A stretch of 64,000 nucleotides of DNA, taken from NCBI GenBank assembly GCA_007745835.1, contig CP036424.1:3955968-4019967 (forward strand), written 5' to 3'. Of this stretch, positions 1 through 8,853 are shown piece after piece (the stretch's first letter is position 1; the number at the start of each line of letters is the position of its first letter). Under the pieces are notes generated by a model, which did not search any database, had not been told where the DNA came from, and saw only the letters and a list, made by a program, of their open reading frames with translations. The stretch comes from Planctomycetes bacterium MalM25. GTDB lineage: Bacteria > Planctomycetota > Planctomycetia > Pirellulales > Lacipirellulaceae. Made by a program: the position numbers and the translations under genes.

Positions 1-273
1 GACAAGCACCTCATTAATAGTCGCACCAGAGCACTGTAGCAGGTACTTCTCACCACAGAGCGTTGCTTCACTGCTCACGGAATCAACTGCGATGATCGGC
101 TCCCTTGAATCGTAGTACGCGCTCGAGAGTGAGAATGCCACGCCGCTTTCAATCACAACGTAAGTCGTGCATCCGCCAAACCCATCTGGTTCGGTTTCCC
201 AAGGCGTTCGATAGATGCCGGCGATCTGCTGGCCAACGATGTCATCGCGGAGTAGTTGGCTTTCTGTAGGCAT
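1..273 (-). CDS. Hypothetical protein, 3' part beyond window edge
   Basis: An open frame runs from an ATG at 273 to the window edge with no stop, giving the first 91 residues (starting MPTESQLLRDD, then GQQIAGIYRTPWETEPDGF). I do not recognise the family. The frame has no signal peptide or membrane segment and looks like a small soluble alpha/beta protein. Base composition is visibly lower in GC than the neighbouring genes, so it may belong to a different gene block or be recently acquired. It is separated from the next gene by a GC-rich inverted-repeat element. The reading frame is clear; the function is unknown. Confidence 0.5.
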   Translation of the reverse strand, partial: MPTESQLLRDDIVGQQIAGIYRTPWETEPDGFGGCTTYVVIESGVAFSLSSAYYDSREPIIAVDSVSSEATLCGEKYLLQCSGATINEVLV

Positions 274-305
274 GCCGCATCACAACCTATTCAGGTGTTG
301 CCATA

Positions 306-402
306 TCCCCTCCCCTTGATGGGGAGGGTTAGGGAGGGGTGGTGAAGCCGGGTACCCGATTCGCCCCCTCCCCTAGCCCCTCCCCACAAGGGGGAGGGGG
401 AC
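306..402. repeat. Two-hairpin GC-rich dispersed element, copy A1
   Basis: Two adjacent C-rich/G-rich hairpins are joined by a short linker containing GGGTACCCG. The same layout recurs at 26370-26466, 48018-48112 and 57504-57600, with the shared block CCCCTCCCCTAGCCCCTCCCC. This copy lies 6-8 bases beyond the stop codon of the barrel protein gene (409), so it may also end transcription of the cytochrome-porin operon, although it lacks a T-run. Confidence 0.8.
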
Positions 403-408
403 ACGCGC

Positions 409-2235
409 TCAGAACTTCCAACGGTACTCAACCCGCGCCCCGTGCACATCGTCCGAGTTATCCAGCAGGCCGATCATCGCGTCGGCGCGGATCAGGTGGG
501 CGGTCGTTAGGGCCTTCTGCCAACGCACGCCGACGCCGACCTGGTCGCCCGCCGTGTTGCGGTCGGCGAGGGCGCCGCGGGCCTTCAGCACGGCGGTCTC
601 GACGATCAGCTGCTGGTTGAACTCGGGCGACAGCAGCTCGACGCCGATCGCGGCGCCGTACGTGTCGTGCCCGGTCGCGTCGAGCGTCGGGTAGCCGGTC
701 AGCTGATCGCTCTGGAAGAGGATCCCCGTGTTGAACAGCACCCCGCCGAAGGCGCCCGCCCGCATCAGCGGCTGCGGCTTGTCGAAGCCGGCGAAGACGT
801 TGATGTACGGCAGCACGTTGTACGGGTTGTTCGTCAGGAAGGTGTTCTCGATCAGGAGGAGCGCGCCGTCGGCCGTCTGCTCCGCGGCGCCGGTCTCCTG
901 CCCCGCGTTGAGGATCAAGCGGACCGAGTTCGACACCAGATTGGCGTACCGCCGCGTGTAACTGGCGCCCAAGTTGTGGTAGCTGCGTCCGCCCCCCTCC
1001 TGGTCGTCGACGAAGCCGTACCCGATCTCGAAGTACCCGCCACGCGACTCGATGAACGTGGTGGCGCCGATCACGGCGGCGTCGTCCTCGTCGAAGCCGA
1101 AGGCGTCGCTGCTGATCCGATCGACGCCTCCGAACAGGGTGACGTCGAAGTTCGACCAGTCGAGCAGCGGGCTGTTCTGCGCGGGCAACGTCACCGCGGC
1201 GCCGACGATCGCGTCGAGCGACCAGACGCCGTTCTGGAACAAGAGCGGGATGAGGCCGGCCGTGAACGGCAAGTCGAACGGGGCGTAGGTGTGCTCGAAA
1301 CCGCCGAGCATCGCCCCGAAGTCGCCCTCGAAGAAGAGCGTGTCGGTCTCCGCCTGGAAGAAGTCGAGCTCCTCGATGAACTCGCCATCGGCCACCCGCA
1401 TGAACCGTGCGTCCTTCTGGAACGGGCCCAGGAAGGCGTGGATCCGCTCGGTCGAGGTGATCTGGTAGTCGAGCTCCAGGTTCAGCCGGTGGGCGAGCAC
1501 CGTCTGCGAGTCGTTAGCCAGGTCGTTGTGCGCCAGGCCGACGCGGTAGTCGCCGTACACGTAGAAGCGGTGGAAGCTCAGGTTCGTCGGCCCGAACTCC
1601 TCGCCACCGATCGGCGTGGGGCCGGGGCCGTAGAACGGGGCGCCCCACTCGATGAGCGGCCTCTGGGTCTTGATCTCCGACTTGCCCTGGTAGGTCATCA
1701 GCTCGCCGCACGGCTCGTACGGCGCGAAGAAGGCGTCCGCGCTGAAGTCGCCGGTGCCGCACGGCGTCGCGCAGGCGCGCGGGTCGTGGCAGACCGGGTG
1801 GTGCTCGATCTCGGGGAGCTTCGGCTCCTCGTCCTTCTTCTTGCCCTTCGCCTTCTTGTCGTCTTTCGCCGCCGGTTCCGGGCAGGCGTACGCCTCGACG
1901 GGCAGCTCGGGGCTCTCCAGTGGCGGCGGCGCGAACAGACCGAATCGCCCCACGACCGGCTGCCCCGGCGAGCCGACGCCGCACGTCATGGCAACCCGCA
2001 CCGGCTCCTGGGGGCAAGAGGCACCCTGTCGATGAGTGCTGAGCGAAGAGGGAGGGCGAGGCTCCCGCCGAGCTTCGAAGCGGGTCCCCGGGACCGGCTC
2101 CGCAGGAGCGTCGCCCTCCCGGCAAGATGAGGCCGGCGGCTTGAACAGCTCGTCCGCCGCGCAGACGCCCCCCGCCAGCCAGCCGATCAGGCAGGCCGCA
2201 GCGAGGCGGGCGACATGGGTTGCGGATCGTTTCAT
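409..2235 (-). CDS. Outer-membrane beta-barrel (porin-like) protein
   Basis: A 608-residue secreted protein. Residues 1-26 form a signal peptide ending VCAA. Residues 27-130 are low complexity and contain Cys and a Lys-rich patch (DDKKAKGKKKDEE). From about residue 190 the chain shows alternating hydrophobic/aromatic strands typical of an outer-membrane barrel, and it ends in Phe (EYRWKF), as expected for BAM-dependent insertion. Residues about 38-62 (EGDAPAEPVPG...) are encoded by an imperfect inverted repeat and look like an in-frame repeat insertion rather than original protein. The gene starts 11 bases after the stop of the multihaem cytochrome, so the two are probably co-transcribed, which suggests a barrel-cytochrome partnership. 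The exact barrel family is not certain from sequence reading alone. Confidence 0.8.
   Translation of the reverse strand: MKRSATHVARLAAACLIGWLAGGVCAADELFKPPASSCREGDAPAEPVPGTRFEARREPRPPSSLSTHRQGASCPQEPVRVAMTCGVGSPGQPVVGRFGLFAPPPLESPELPVEAYACPEPAAKDDKKAKGKKKDEEPKLPEIEHHPVCHDPRACATPCGTGDFSADAFFAPYEPCGELMTYQGKSEIKTQRPLIEWGAPFYGPGPTPIGGEEFGPTNLSFHRFYVYGDYRVGLAHNDLANDSQTVLAHRLNLELDYQITSTERIHAFLGPFQKDARFMRVADGEFIEELDFFQAETDTLFFEGDFGAMLGGFEHTYAPFDLPFTAGLIPLLFQNGVWSLDAIVGAAVTLPAQNSPLLDWSNFDVTLFGGVDRISSDAFGFDEDDAAVIGATTFIESRGGYFEIGYGFVDDQEGGGRSYHNLGASYTRRYANLVSNSVRLILNAGQETGAAEQTADGALLLIENTFLTNNPYNVLPYINVFAGFDKPQPLMRAGAFGGVLFNTGILFQSDQLTGYPTLDATGHDTYGAAIGVELLSPEFNQQLIVETAVLKARGALADRNTAGDQVGVGVRWQKALTTAHLIRADAMIGLLDNSDDVHGARVEYRWKF
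2050..2120. repeat. Imperfect inverted repeat translated within the barrel protein
   Basis: The left arm GGGAGGGCGAGGCTCCCGCC (from 2050) pairs with the right arm ending at 2120, whose complement begins GGGAGGGCGACGCTCCTGCG, with only a few mismatches. The translation (EGDAPAEP..REPRPPS on the minus strand, GSAGASPS on the plus strand) resembles phrases I know from dispersed repeats in planctomycete genomes. Only this copy is seen here, so repeat status rests partly on that recollection. Confidence 0.55.
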
Positions 2236-2246
2236 ACGATGGGCGG

Positions 2247-5234
2247 TCAGCGGACTTCGAACTCCACGCTTTGCGGGTGGATGTCGAGCGTCCCTTCGGT
2301 CATCGAGCGCAGCATCTCGGGCGTCGACTGACAGAGCCGCATGAAGTACATCGGCTCGGTCCGGTTGCGCAGGCGGAAGCTCAGGCGGTACCGGCCCCGC
2401 TCGCGCAACAGCTCGCCCGGCACGGTGTACTTCACCCGCTTCTTGCCCAGCGGCGCGAGCGAGCGGCTCTCCATGCGGATGAACGGCGGGTGGTTCGACA
2501 CCGTGTAGGGCGTCGTGCCGGGCCTCAGGTGGGGCACCTGGTCGAAGCTGAAGTTCACCGGCAGGTAGAACTCGCGATCGGTCCCCGAAGCGCCCGTGAT
2601 CAGGAACATCGTCTGCAAATTAAACAGCTGCTTGTCGAACGGCGCACGGCCCTCGCGGACGTCGACCGAGTGGATGTCGCACAGGTCGCCGCCCGAGTCG
2701 GTGTAGCCGCTCTCCCACAGCCGCTGCCCGCGCGGACCGATCAGCACGACGTTCGCCCACAGCTGCGGCTGCGCGCCGAGCGACGCGGTCGGCAGATTGT
2801 GCCCCTCGTTCTTGTTCGCCACGACGTAGTCGAACTTCAGGTCGAAGCCCGCCCGCGGCGGCTGGCGGAAGAAGGGGCCGTCGACGTGCGAGCCGTTCTC
2901 CATCACCAGCTCGCGGTAACGCCGCTTCGTCTTCAGCCGCTCGAGGTTGTCCTCGACGATGTCGCGGGCGTCGTAGCGGTCGTCGGGGTCGGACCAGACC
3001 TTGGGGAACCAGGCCGCCGTGTCGACCTCCTTGTCCTCGTACTCCTCGATCTTCTCTTCGAACTCGTCGGTCCCCCAGCCGGCCCGCCAATCGAACTGCA
3101 TCCACTCGGCGAAGGTCCAGTCGCCGGCGTCCTTGTGCTGCGGGAAGACGCCCGGGTGCGCGATCGAGTAGCCCGGGCCGTAGAAGACGTGGCTCGACTG
3201 CTTGCGGAGGTTGTTGACCGTCTTGCCGTTCATCTCGGCGATCGGGCCGTAGTTGTAGCCCCCCGCCATGCCGGGGACGCGGCCCATGTGGCACTCTTGG
3301 CAGGTGACCCCCTTCTTGCACGCGGGCGAGGCGCGGTACTGCTCCCACACGACCTCGAGCTTGATGCCGGGGTGGACCGCCACCTGGTGGCAGCTGGTGC
3401 ACGCCTCCGCCTGGGTGAGCTGGTCGAAGAAGCGCCCCTCGGTGTGGATCGCCTGGCCGGGGCCCTTCTCGTGGGGCGAGGTCTTCACCTTGTACGACTT
3501 CTTATCGGCGATCGCCGTCGCCACGCCATCGCCACCGACTCCGCCGTACACCGGCGCGTGGATGTCGCCCGGCACGACCCGGCGGTCGCCGTTGCTCTTG
3601 CCCCATCGCTGATTGACCCGGTGGCAGACGATGCAGGTCACGCCCTCTTGGGCGGCGGGGATCATCTGGTCGTACGGCGTGCTGCGGGCCTCGTACATCG
3701 CCGTGCCGACGGGCGAGTGGCAGCGCTGGCAGAAATGACCGACCGTCCCCTGACTCAGCTTGCTGATCGTCTGCTCGAAGCGGTGGAACATCGGCGAGAC
3801 GAACGCGTAGGCGTGGCTCGACACACTCCACTGGTCGTAGATCCGCTGGTGGCAGACCGCGCAGTCCTGGGCCGACGGGTAGCAGTTCTTCGCGAACAGC
3901 TCGCGGTGCGACTCGTCCGCCGACTTACCCTCCGCCGCCTCGCGGGCCTCGGCTGCCGCCTTCGCTCCCCCACCGGGATGGGCTGCCGGCGGCGCCGCGG
4001 TCGCCGGCTGGGATAACTTCGGCGCCGCAAAGACCGCCTTACGCTGCGGCGTCGGGGCGGCGGGCGGAGTGGCGACGACCTCAGACTCCGCTGCCGGCAT
4101 GGGGGATGCGGGCGGAGGAATCTCGGGGCTGGCGGGCCCAAGAGCGGGTGTCGCTGGCTCGACGTCTTGCGTGGGGGCGCCCGGAGTCTCCTCGGGCTGC
4201 TCCCTCGGTGGCGCCGCCGGGCGTGTCGGGGCGACGCGATCAAATGGGCCTTCCCAGCCCCGTTCCGCCTCCACATGCGGGGTGGCGGGCGCCGGGAACG
4301 CCGGGGCGGAACTCGCTTCGGCCCTCTCGTCCGTCCGTTCATCGACCGGCGCCGCCACGCCGGGAGGGCTGAAGAGTGGTTCCGAACCCGAGGGCGCGTC
4401 GCTCGCTACTGGTGGGCCGAACTCCTCATGATCTCCCTCGGGGCGATCCGACCCTTCGCCGAATCGCTCGATCAACTCGACGAGGGGCGCTGACTTGATG
4501 GATTCCGGGATCCCAGCGGGGCCGGGGGAACTCGCTTCCGCCCGGTCAGGCACCGGCTCTACCGCCCCACTCTCATCGGGTGGTTCAAGCACCAACGGCG
4601 GCGGCGCTTGCCCAAGGGGAGACGGCTTGCTCGCGGGCGGGCTAGGGTCGCGGTCAGCTGGCTCTGGGTTGGCTGGATCAGGAGACGCGGGGTCGGGCGC
4701 CTCGGCTGTGGGAGCGGGCGCTGGATCGGGGCGGTCCTCCGGCACGAACCAGGCGTCCGGGGAGACCAGCCACCCCTCGCCTGCGTCCGACTGAGCGCCC
4801 CGCGTCTCCACGGCGCCGGAGAGCCCTTGATTTGGGTCCCGCGACGCGAGTCGGATCCCAGTGAGACGGCCCCTGGGGCCTCTGCTAGCTGCATCGGTGG
4901 GCTGCTGCACCGTCCGTGGCAGGATTTCGGCGGGCAATTCCGCCGCTGAGGTCGGGCAGAGCCCAACGATCGCCGCGTACTCGCGCTCGGTCAACCGCTT
5001 CGGAGCCGCCTTGAGGGGGGGTTCCTGCTTGTCCGGGACGTGGTGAGAGGTGCTCGCGGCCCTAGGGGGCGCGGGTTCCGTGGCCAACCAGACAGCTCGC
5101 CACCCTAGCACGAGGGCCATCGTTCCGATCGCCACCAATCCCCAAGGGCGAGCGAGCTCTTGGCGGTGGCTGAGGGACGAACGCATCAAGGCGGCATGGC
5201 GTGGGGCACGGACTTGGACCGTTGTCCTACTCAC
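2247..5234 (-). CDS. Multihaem c-type cytochrome with long Pro-rich linker
   Basis: A 995-residue protein anchored by one N-terminal membrane segment (about residues 30-50, GLVAIGTMALVLGW). Residues about 75-440 form a disordered Pro/Ala/Glu-rich linker. The C-terminal half begins near residue 445 and carries five CxxCH haem-binding motifs in order (CAVCH, CQRCH, CIVCH, CTSCH, CQECH), with further His residues that could be distal ligands. This resembles cytochrome c554/NrfA-class electron carriers. A beta-rich domain of about 300 residues follows. The linker could let the haem domain reach across the periplasm. It is the first gene of a two-gene operon with the barrel protein. The start is a GTG at 5234; an ATG at 5186 is an alternative. 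Haem number and electron-transfer role are inferred from motifs; the redox partner is unknown. Confidence 0.85.
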   Translation of the reverse strand: MSRTTVQVRAPRHAALMRSSLSHRQELARPWGLVAIGTMALVLGWRAVWLATEPAPPRAASTSHHVPDKQEPPLKAAPKRLTEREYAAIVGLCPTSAAELPAEILPRTVQQPTDAASRGPRGRLTGIRLASRDPNQGLSGAVETRGAQSDAGEGWLVSPDAWFVPEDRPDPAPAPTAEAPDPASPDPANPEPADRDPSPPASKPSPLGQAPPPLVLEPPDESGAVEPVPDRAEASSPGPAGIPESIKSAPLVELIERFGEGSDRPEGDHEEFGPPVASDAPSGSEPLFSPPGVAAPVDERTDERAEASSAPAFPAPATPHVEAERGWEGPFDRVAPTRPAAPPREQPEETPGAPTQDVEPATPALGPASPEIPPPASPMPAAESEVVATPPAAPTPQRKAVFAAPKLSQPATAAPPAAHPGGGAKAAAEAREAAEGKSADESHRELFAKNCYPSAQDCAVCHQRIYDQWSVSSHAYAFVSPMFHRFEQTISKLSQGTVGHFCQRCHSPVGTAMYEARSTPYDQMIPAAQEGVTCIVCHRVNQRWGKSNGDRRVVPGDIHAPVYGGVGGDGVATAIADKKSYKVKTSPHEKGPGQAIHTEGRFFDQLTQAEACTSCHQVAVHPGIKLEVVWEQYRASPACKKGVTCQECHMGRVPGMAGGYNYGPIAEMNGKTVNNLRKQSSHVFYGPGYSIAHPGVFPQHKDAGDWTFAEWMQFDWRAGWGTDEFEEKIEEYEDKEVDTAAWFPKVWSDPDDRYDARDIVEDNLERLKTKRRYRELVMENGSHVDGPFFRQPPRAGFDLKFDYVVANKNEGHNLPTASLGAQPQLWANVVLIGPRGQRLWESGYTDSGGDLCDIHSVDVREGRAPFDKQLFNLQTMFLITGASGTDREFYLPVNFSFDQVPHLRPGTTPYTVSNHPPFIRMESRSLAPLGKKRVKYTVPGELLRERGRYRLSFRLRNRTEPMYFMRLCQSTPEMLRSMTEGTLDIHPQSVEFEVR

Positions 5235-5586
5235 ACGCCACCGCCAGCTAGCACAGCCGGCGCCACCGCTACGGACAGACGGTCTCCCGTGTCAGGATCG
5301 ACCCGGCACGCCCGCCGGTCCCGCGCTTCCCGATTGCTCGCTTAACTCAACGCAGCCGGCAAGGTCTGCCAATCTCGATCGGGCCCCCCTCTGAAGAGAA
5401 CCGCCAAGACGCCAAGAGCGCCACGGATCGCCAAGAAGCTCTCACGGCAGTCAAACCCAACGACACGGTCTGCTCCTTAGGGGCGCAACAAAAAAAGAGG
5501 CCCGTGGGCGAACCCACGGACCTCTCTTTGTTTATGCGTGCTGAACGTTCAGCACTTGTCCCTCGCCGAAGCGAAGGTCGTCAAAC
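5235..5586. other. Intergenic region with terminator only
   Basis: About 350 bases lie between the cytochrome start and the next minus-strand stop. Apart from the terminator at 5488-5527 I see no gene. The 5' leader and promoter of the cytochrome operon should lie here, but no clear -10/-35 pair stands out. Confidence 0.5.
5488..5527 (-). terminator. Rho-independent terminator of the PEP-CTERM gene
   Basis: On the minus strand, AGAGGTCCGTGGG, a TTCG loop and CCCACGGGCCTCT form a strong hairpin followed by TTTTTTT. It lies about 60 bases after the stop at 5587. Confidence 0.88.
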
Positions 5587-6216
5587 TCACTTGCGGCGGG
5601 CGACGAAGCCAACCAGAGCCAGACCGGCGAGCAGCGCGGTCGAGGGCTCGGGGATGAAGCTGAGAACGCCGTTCTCAACCTTGCCACCCTCGAAGCTGAC
5701 GCCTTGACCGCCGGCGTTGCCGAAGTAGAAGGCGGCGCCGTTCGCGTCATCGGTCAGAACGACGCGGGCGGTCAGGAAGCCCTGTTGGTCGCTGACGACA
5801 ACACCCGGCGACGGCGCCCAAGCGGCGTCGATGCCCTCGGTGTCGAACTTCTCGGTGCCGGTCGAGCCGGGGAGCTCAGTCGAACCACCAACGAAGAGCG
5901 TGCTGGCCGACGTGTCAGCCGTCAGACCACCCATCGACACGAAGGTGTCGTAAGCGAGAGCCGGGAACGGAACCAGCAGAGCGTCGGTCGGGGCAAGGTT
6001 GCTGCCGAAGGCGTCCTGGTTGATCGCACCACTGCTGAGGTCAACGATCATCTGCTGGCCGAAGAGCTGGCCCTCGAAGCCGATGATGATGTCGTTCGCG
6101 ACGTGGCCGGCCGGAACATCGCCACCGGTCGTGCTGATGACCTCGATGCTGGTCAGAGCGGCGTTGGCGGTGCAGGCCGAAAGGGCGAACAGGGCAGCGA
6201 AGAAAATGTTACGCAT
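5587..6216 (-). CDS. PEP-CTERM sorted secreted protein
   Basis: A 209-residue protein with an N-terminal signal peptide (MRNIFFAALFALSACTANA). The central domain of about 160 residues is acidic and beta-rich, with no recognised family. The C-terminus has the full tripartite PEP-CTERM signal: PEPS at about residue 188, a hydrophobic helix (TALLAGLALVGFVA) and terminal RRK. By family knowledge this directs exosortase-dependent processing and surface attachment or export. No exosortase gene is in the window. The gene has its own terminator and sits beside two more PEP-CTERM genes on the same strand. Confidence 0.85.
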   Translation of the reverse strand: MRNIFFAALFALSACTANAALTSIEVISTTGGDVPAGHVANDIIIGFEGQLFGQQMIVDLSSGAINQDAFGSNLAPTDALLVPFPALAYDTFVSMGGLTADTSASTLFVGGSTELPGSTGTEKFDTEGIDAAWAPSPGVVVSDQQGFLTARVVLTDDANGAAFYFGNAGGQGVSFEGGKVENGVLSFIPEPSTALLAGLALVGFVARRK

Positions 6217-6412
6217 AGTTGTGATTCTCGCGTGTTGAATGAAATTGCGTGCTTAAAGGGGAATGCCCGAGATCTTCTCGGTCCGTTTGTTCCATCTCAT
6301 TCCGAAAGGCTTCGAAAGAGACATGCTTCTTGTGAGAAGCGGTGACATTGGGATGTCGAACTCACTGCTGCATTAGCAATTACACCTTGTCGTATTCATT
6401 CCCTGGCGAACG

Positions 6413-6440
6413 GTGGCGGCCCTCACGTTCGGGCCGCCAC
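6413..6440 (-). terminator. GC-rich hairpin between two PEP-CTERM genes
   Basis: A perfect 10-bp stem (GTGGCGGCCC / GGGCCGCCAC) with an 8-base loop lies just beyond the stop at 6468. There is no T-run, so it could be a transcript-end or stability hairpin rather than a classical terminator. Confidence 0.55.
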
Positions 6441-6467
6441 TCGTTGGCCAACGTGTCCATTCTATCT

Positions 6468-7208
6468 TCAGACCGAGCGACGAACGCCCAGGCACGCGAT
6501 ACCAATCAAACCGAGCAGAGCGGCGGTCGGCTCGGGAACCGCAACCGCGGCGGCCGACTGACCCCAAGTGCCGAGCAGAGCGGTCAGCTCATCGTCGCCG
6601 ACGCCGGGAGCGGTCGGCTGAGCACCATCCCAACCAGCGGGGACCGGGGGAATGGCGCCACCCCAGTTGCTGAGGAGGAGGGTCAGGTCGCCGTCGCCGA
6701 CGGAGCCGTTGCCATCGAAGTCGCCAGCGAGGAAGCCGGTGCCGGGGTCATCATCCAGAGCTTGGACAACCGTGCCGATGTCGTTGAGAGCGCCAGCTTG
6801 GGCCACCAGACCGGTGCCGGTTGCGTCGCCCGCACCCGTGTAGTCGAAGGTGAGCAGCTCGTGGGTGCCGATGGCGAGGTCGGCGCCGAAGGCGGCGAAG
6901 ATCCAGCCAGCGCCGGTGTCGATGTCCAGGCCTTCGCCGTCGCCACCGACGGGCGAGCCGGCGATGAACGGGTTGTCGCCCGGGTTTTCCGTGTCGAAGT
7001 TGGTCGTGTTCTCGGTGGCGCTGACAAGCGTCAGGCCGGCGCCGAGTTCGATGCCGATCTCGACACCGATCGAGCCAACGGCGTCGGTCGTCACGCTGAC
7101 GGTCGCGGTGCCGGAGCCGTCATCGGCAATCGAGAGGGACGGGGCGGCGACAGCCGGGGCCGACATGGCTCCGAGTGCGGCCAGACATGCAAAGCTCTTC
7201 CAGGACAT
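6468..7208 (-). CDS. PEP-CTERM protein with dockerin-like repeat
   Basis: The chosen ATG at 7208 follows GGTGGAGAGAAACGA, a usable ribosome site, and opens a signal peptide (MSWKSFACLAALGAMSAPAVA); an upstream in-frame start would add 49 residues before it and is unlikely. The mature protein has a beta-sandwich-like region (about residues 22-150), then a Ca-binding dockerin-type segment (DFDGNGSVGDGDLTLLLSNW) with a weaker second half (GVGDDELTALLGTWG). It ends in a PEP-CTERM signal (VPEPTAALLGLIGIACLGVRR). Dockerin-type repeats are common in planctomycete surface proteins. Its ligand or partner cannot be read from sequence. Confidence 0.85.
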   Translation of the reverse strand: MSWKSFACLAALGAMSAPAVAAPSLSIADDGSGTATVSVTTDAVGSIGVEIGIELGAGLTLVSATENTTNFDTENPGDNPFIAGSPVGGDGEGLDIDTGAGWIFAAFGADLAIGTHELLTFDYTGAGDATGTGLVAQAGALNDIGTVVQALDDDPGTGFLAGDFDGNGSVGDGDLTLLLSNWGGAIPPVPAGWDGAQPTAPGVGDDELTALLGTWGQSAAAVAVPEPTAALLGLIGIACLGVRRSV

Positions 7209-7866
7209 TCGTTTCTCTCCACCCACTTGAGAAATGAGATTCACCAGAGTTGCCGAGCGTTGTTTAGCTGGGCGACCTGCGGAAAACTCGAAGTAAGGAA
7301 AAATCGTTGAGGTACTAGTAAATCGCGTTGTGCTTGATCGTGATGCTTTCGGCATCGTGTTGCGTTCGGCATCGTGTTGCGTTCGGCGTTGTGCCGGGGT
7401 GGGCGAGCCCTATCCCTTGCTTGCAGGCACCCTGCCTCGACAGCCTGTCCCGCAAACCGAGGTTCGCCGAGACGTGCTGACAAGACCACGAGTGGCCTTA
7501 CACGCCATTCAACTAGGTGATGATCTGCATTTCAAGCTTCTTGTCAGAAAACGACTGGTTTTCTGCGCGTTTCGCGGATGACCGCTTCGATCGCTTGAAG
7601 ATTGCGTGAAAATCGTAGTCGAAAACGCTTGACCCTTCGTTCCACTCGCAGACTGCTGCCCTCCGCGATGGAGAGCAACCGCTTCGAGACCACCACCGCG
7701 GAGGCGATGCGGCTTCGGCTGATTGGGGTCAGAGGGGCGTTTGCTCTTCTGAACAGAATCAGGGCCGAAGCTTGTGGCCGACGCTGCGACGAGTCGCTAG
7801 CGAGACGAGGAGTCGCTACGGCCGAAGCCGTAACAACACCGAATATGTTCGGCCCGACTGTCGCTG
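7209..7866. other. Intergenic region, short tandem repeat, no gene recognised
   Basis: About 650 bases separate two minus-strand PEP-CTERM genes. Small open frames exist on both strands but none shows a known family, signal peptide or ribosome site. Base composition is lower in GC than the coding regions. It holds a short tandem repeat at 7348-7398. Confidence 0.5.
7348..7398. repeat. Short tandem repeat
   Basis: The unit TTCGGCATCGTGTTGCG occurs twice in tandem, followed by a partial third copy (TTCGGCGTTGTG). It lies in the leader region upstream of the dockerin-like PEP-CTERM gene. There are too few copies and no spacers, so it is not a CRISPR array. Confidence 0.7.
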
Positions 7867-8853
7867 TCAAGCAACGGATCCGGGTTGTTCGCTTTTTCCT
7901 GACTGACGCCGCATGCCCAGCCCCCCACGGCGGGCCGTTCCGAGCGTCATCAGGCCGATCAGCAGGGCCATCTGGGCCGCTGGCTCGGGCACGGCGACCG
8001 CCGACGAGCCGGCCTGGACCAATCCGTAGTTGTTGGCCCACACGAGGCGATCGGCGCCGTTGACCAGCCCGTCCCCGTTGCCGTCGGCCCCGGTGAGCGG
8101 CGTGACGTTCTGGCCCGAGGTGTCACGCCACACGGTGTAGTCGGCGGCGTCGACACGGCCGTCGGCGTTGTAGTCGCCCGTTGCGGTGCCGAAGGTGAGG
8201 TTGGTGACCACGAGCGTCGTGAAACCGACGTCGAGTGTGCGTGCTCCGGGCGTGCTTAGGTCGCCGATCGACGTGAGCAACGAGCCGTCGAAACGGCTCG
8301 GGTCGTCGCCGAATCCGGGCGTCTCGCCCACAGAAAACAGGCCGCTGGCCACGGTCACCCCGGTCGACCAGAGCGGGTCGTCGGTCGCCCAGGGAGAGTC
8401 CTGCAAGCCGGTAAGCGAAGTGATATTCGGTCCCAAGGAGCTCGTTCCGCCCGGCTTGCCGGGGAAGTTGGGCGAGCCGTTGGAGAGCGTGCCGACACCG
8501 TAAAAGACCCCCTGTTGCTGCCCCGAGGGAGCGAGCACTTGGCCCGCGATGATGTCGCGTCCGGACGGGGTGCCCAACGAGGTGAAGGTGGCGAAGCCGG
8601 CGTTGACCGTCGCGCTGCCGTTGACGCGGCCTCGGGGCAACTCGTTGTTGACCGTCGGCGCCACGCCGACCAGCGGCGCCTGCAGCGAGAACAAGCCCTG
8701 CTCGTCGGTGCGAGCGTAAAGCGTCCAGCTGCCGCCGGTGCTGGATGAAGCGCCGCTGTACTGCACATCAAGGCGCAAATCGATCTGCGCTGCGGACGCA
8801 AAACCGACCAGAGCGAGCGGGGCGAGGAGGCAAAGGGAGCGCAGGCCGAGCAT
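7867..8853 (-). CDS. PEP-CTERM protein with two dockerin-type Ca repeats
   Basis: The ATG at 8853 opens a classical signal peptide (MLGLRSLCLLAPLALVGFASA); longer in-frame starts run through a GC-rich repeat and are not credible. Residues 22-235 form a secreted beta-rich domain without a recognised family. Two Ca-binding loops follow, GDYNADGRVDAADYTVWRD and GADGNGDGLVNGADRLVWAN, which together make a type I dockerin-like module. The VPEP motif plus hydrophobic helix is the PEP-CTERM signal, but the chain continues about 20 residues past the usual RR (GGLGMRRQSGKSEQPGSVA), which is unusual for this signal. Likely surface displayed. Confidence 0.82.
   Translation of the reverse strand: MLGLRSLCLLAPLALVGFASAAQIDLRLDVQYSGASSSTGGSWTLYARTDEQGLFSLQAPLVGVAPTVNNELPRGRVNGSATVNAGFATFTSLGTPSGRDIIAGQVLAPSGQQQGVFYGVGTLSNGSPNFPGKPGGTSSLGPNITSLTGLQDSPWATDDPLWSTGVTVASGLFSVGETPGFGDDPSRFDGSLLTSIGDLSTPGARTLDVGFTTLVVTNLTFGTATGDYNADGRVDAADYTVWRDTSGQNVTPLTGADGNGDGLVNGADRLVWANNYGLVQAGSSAVAVPEPAAQMALLIGLMTLGTARRGGLGMRRQSGKSEQPGSVA

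Noticed and set aside
667-2130. Long plus-strand open frame opposite the barrel protein
   Set aside because: It is an antisense shadow created by GC-biased third positions; Arg/Val/Glu-rich without motifs, and the minus strand has signal peptide and barrel features.
2220-4016. 598-codon plus-strand frame opposite the cytochrome gene
   Set aside because: Antisense shadow; the minus strand has five CxxCH motifs.
7348-7398. Possible CRISPR array
   Set aside because: Only two and a half contiguous units without spacers; no cas genes.
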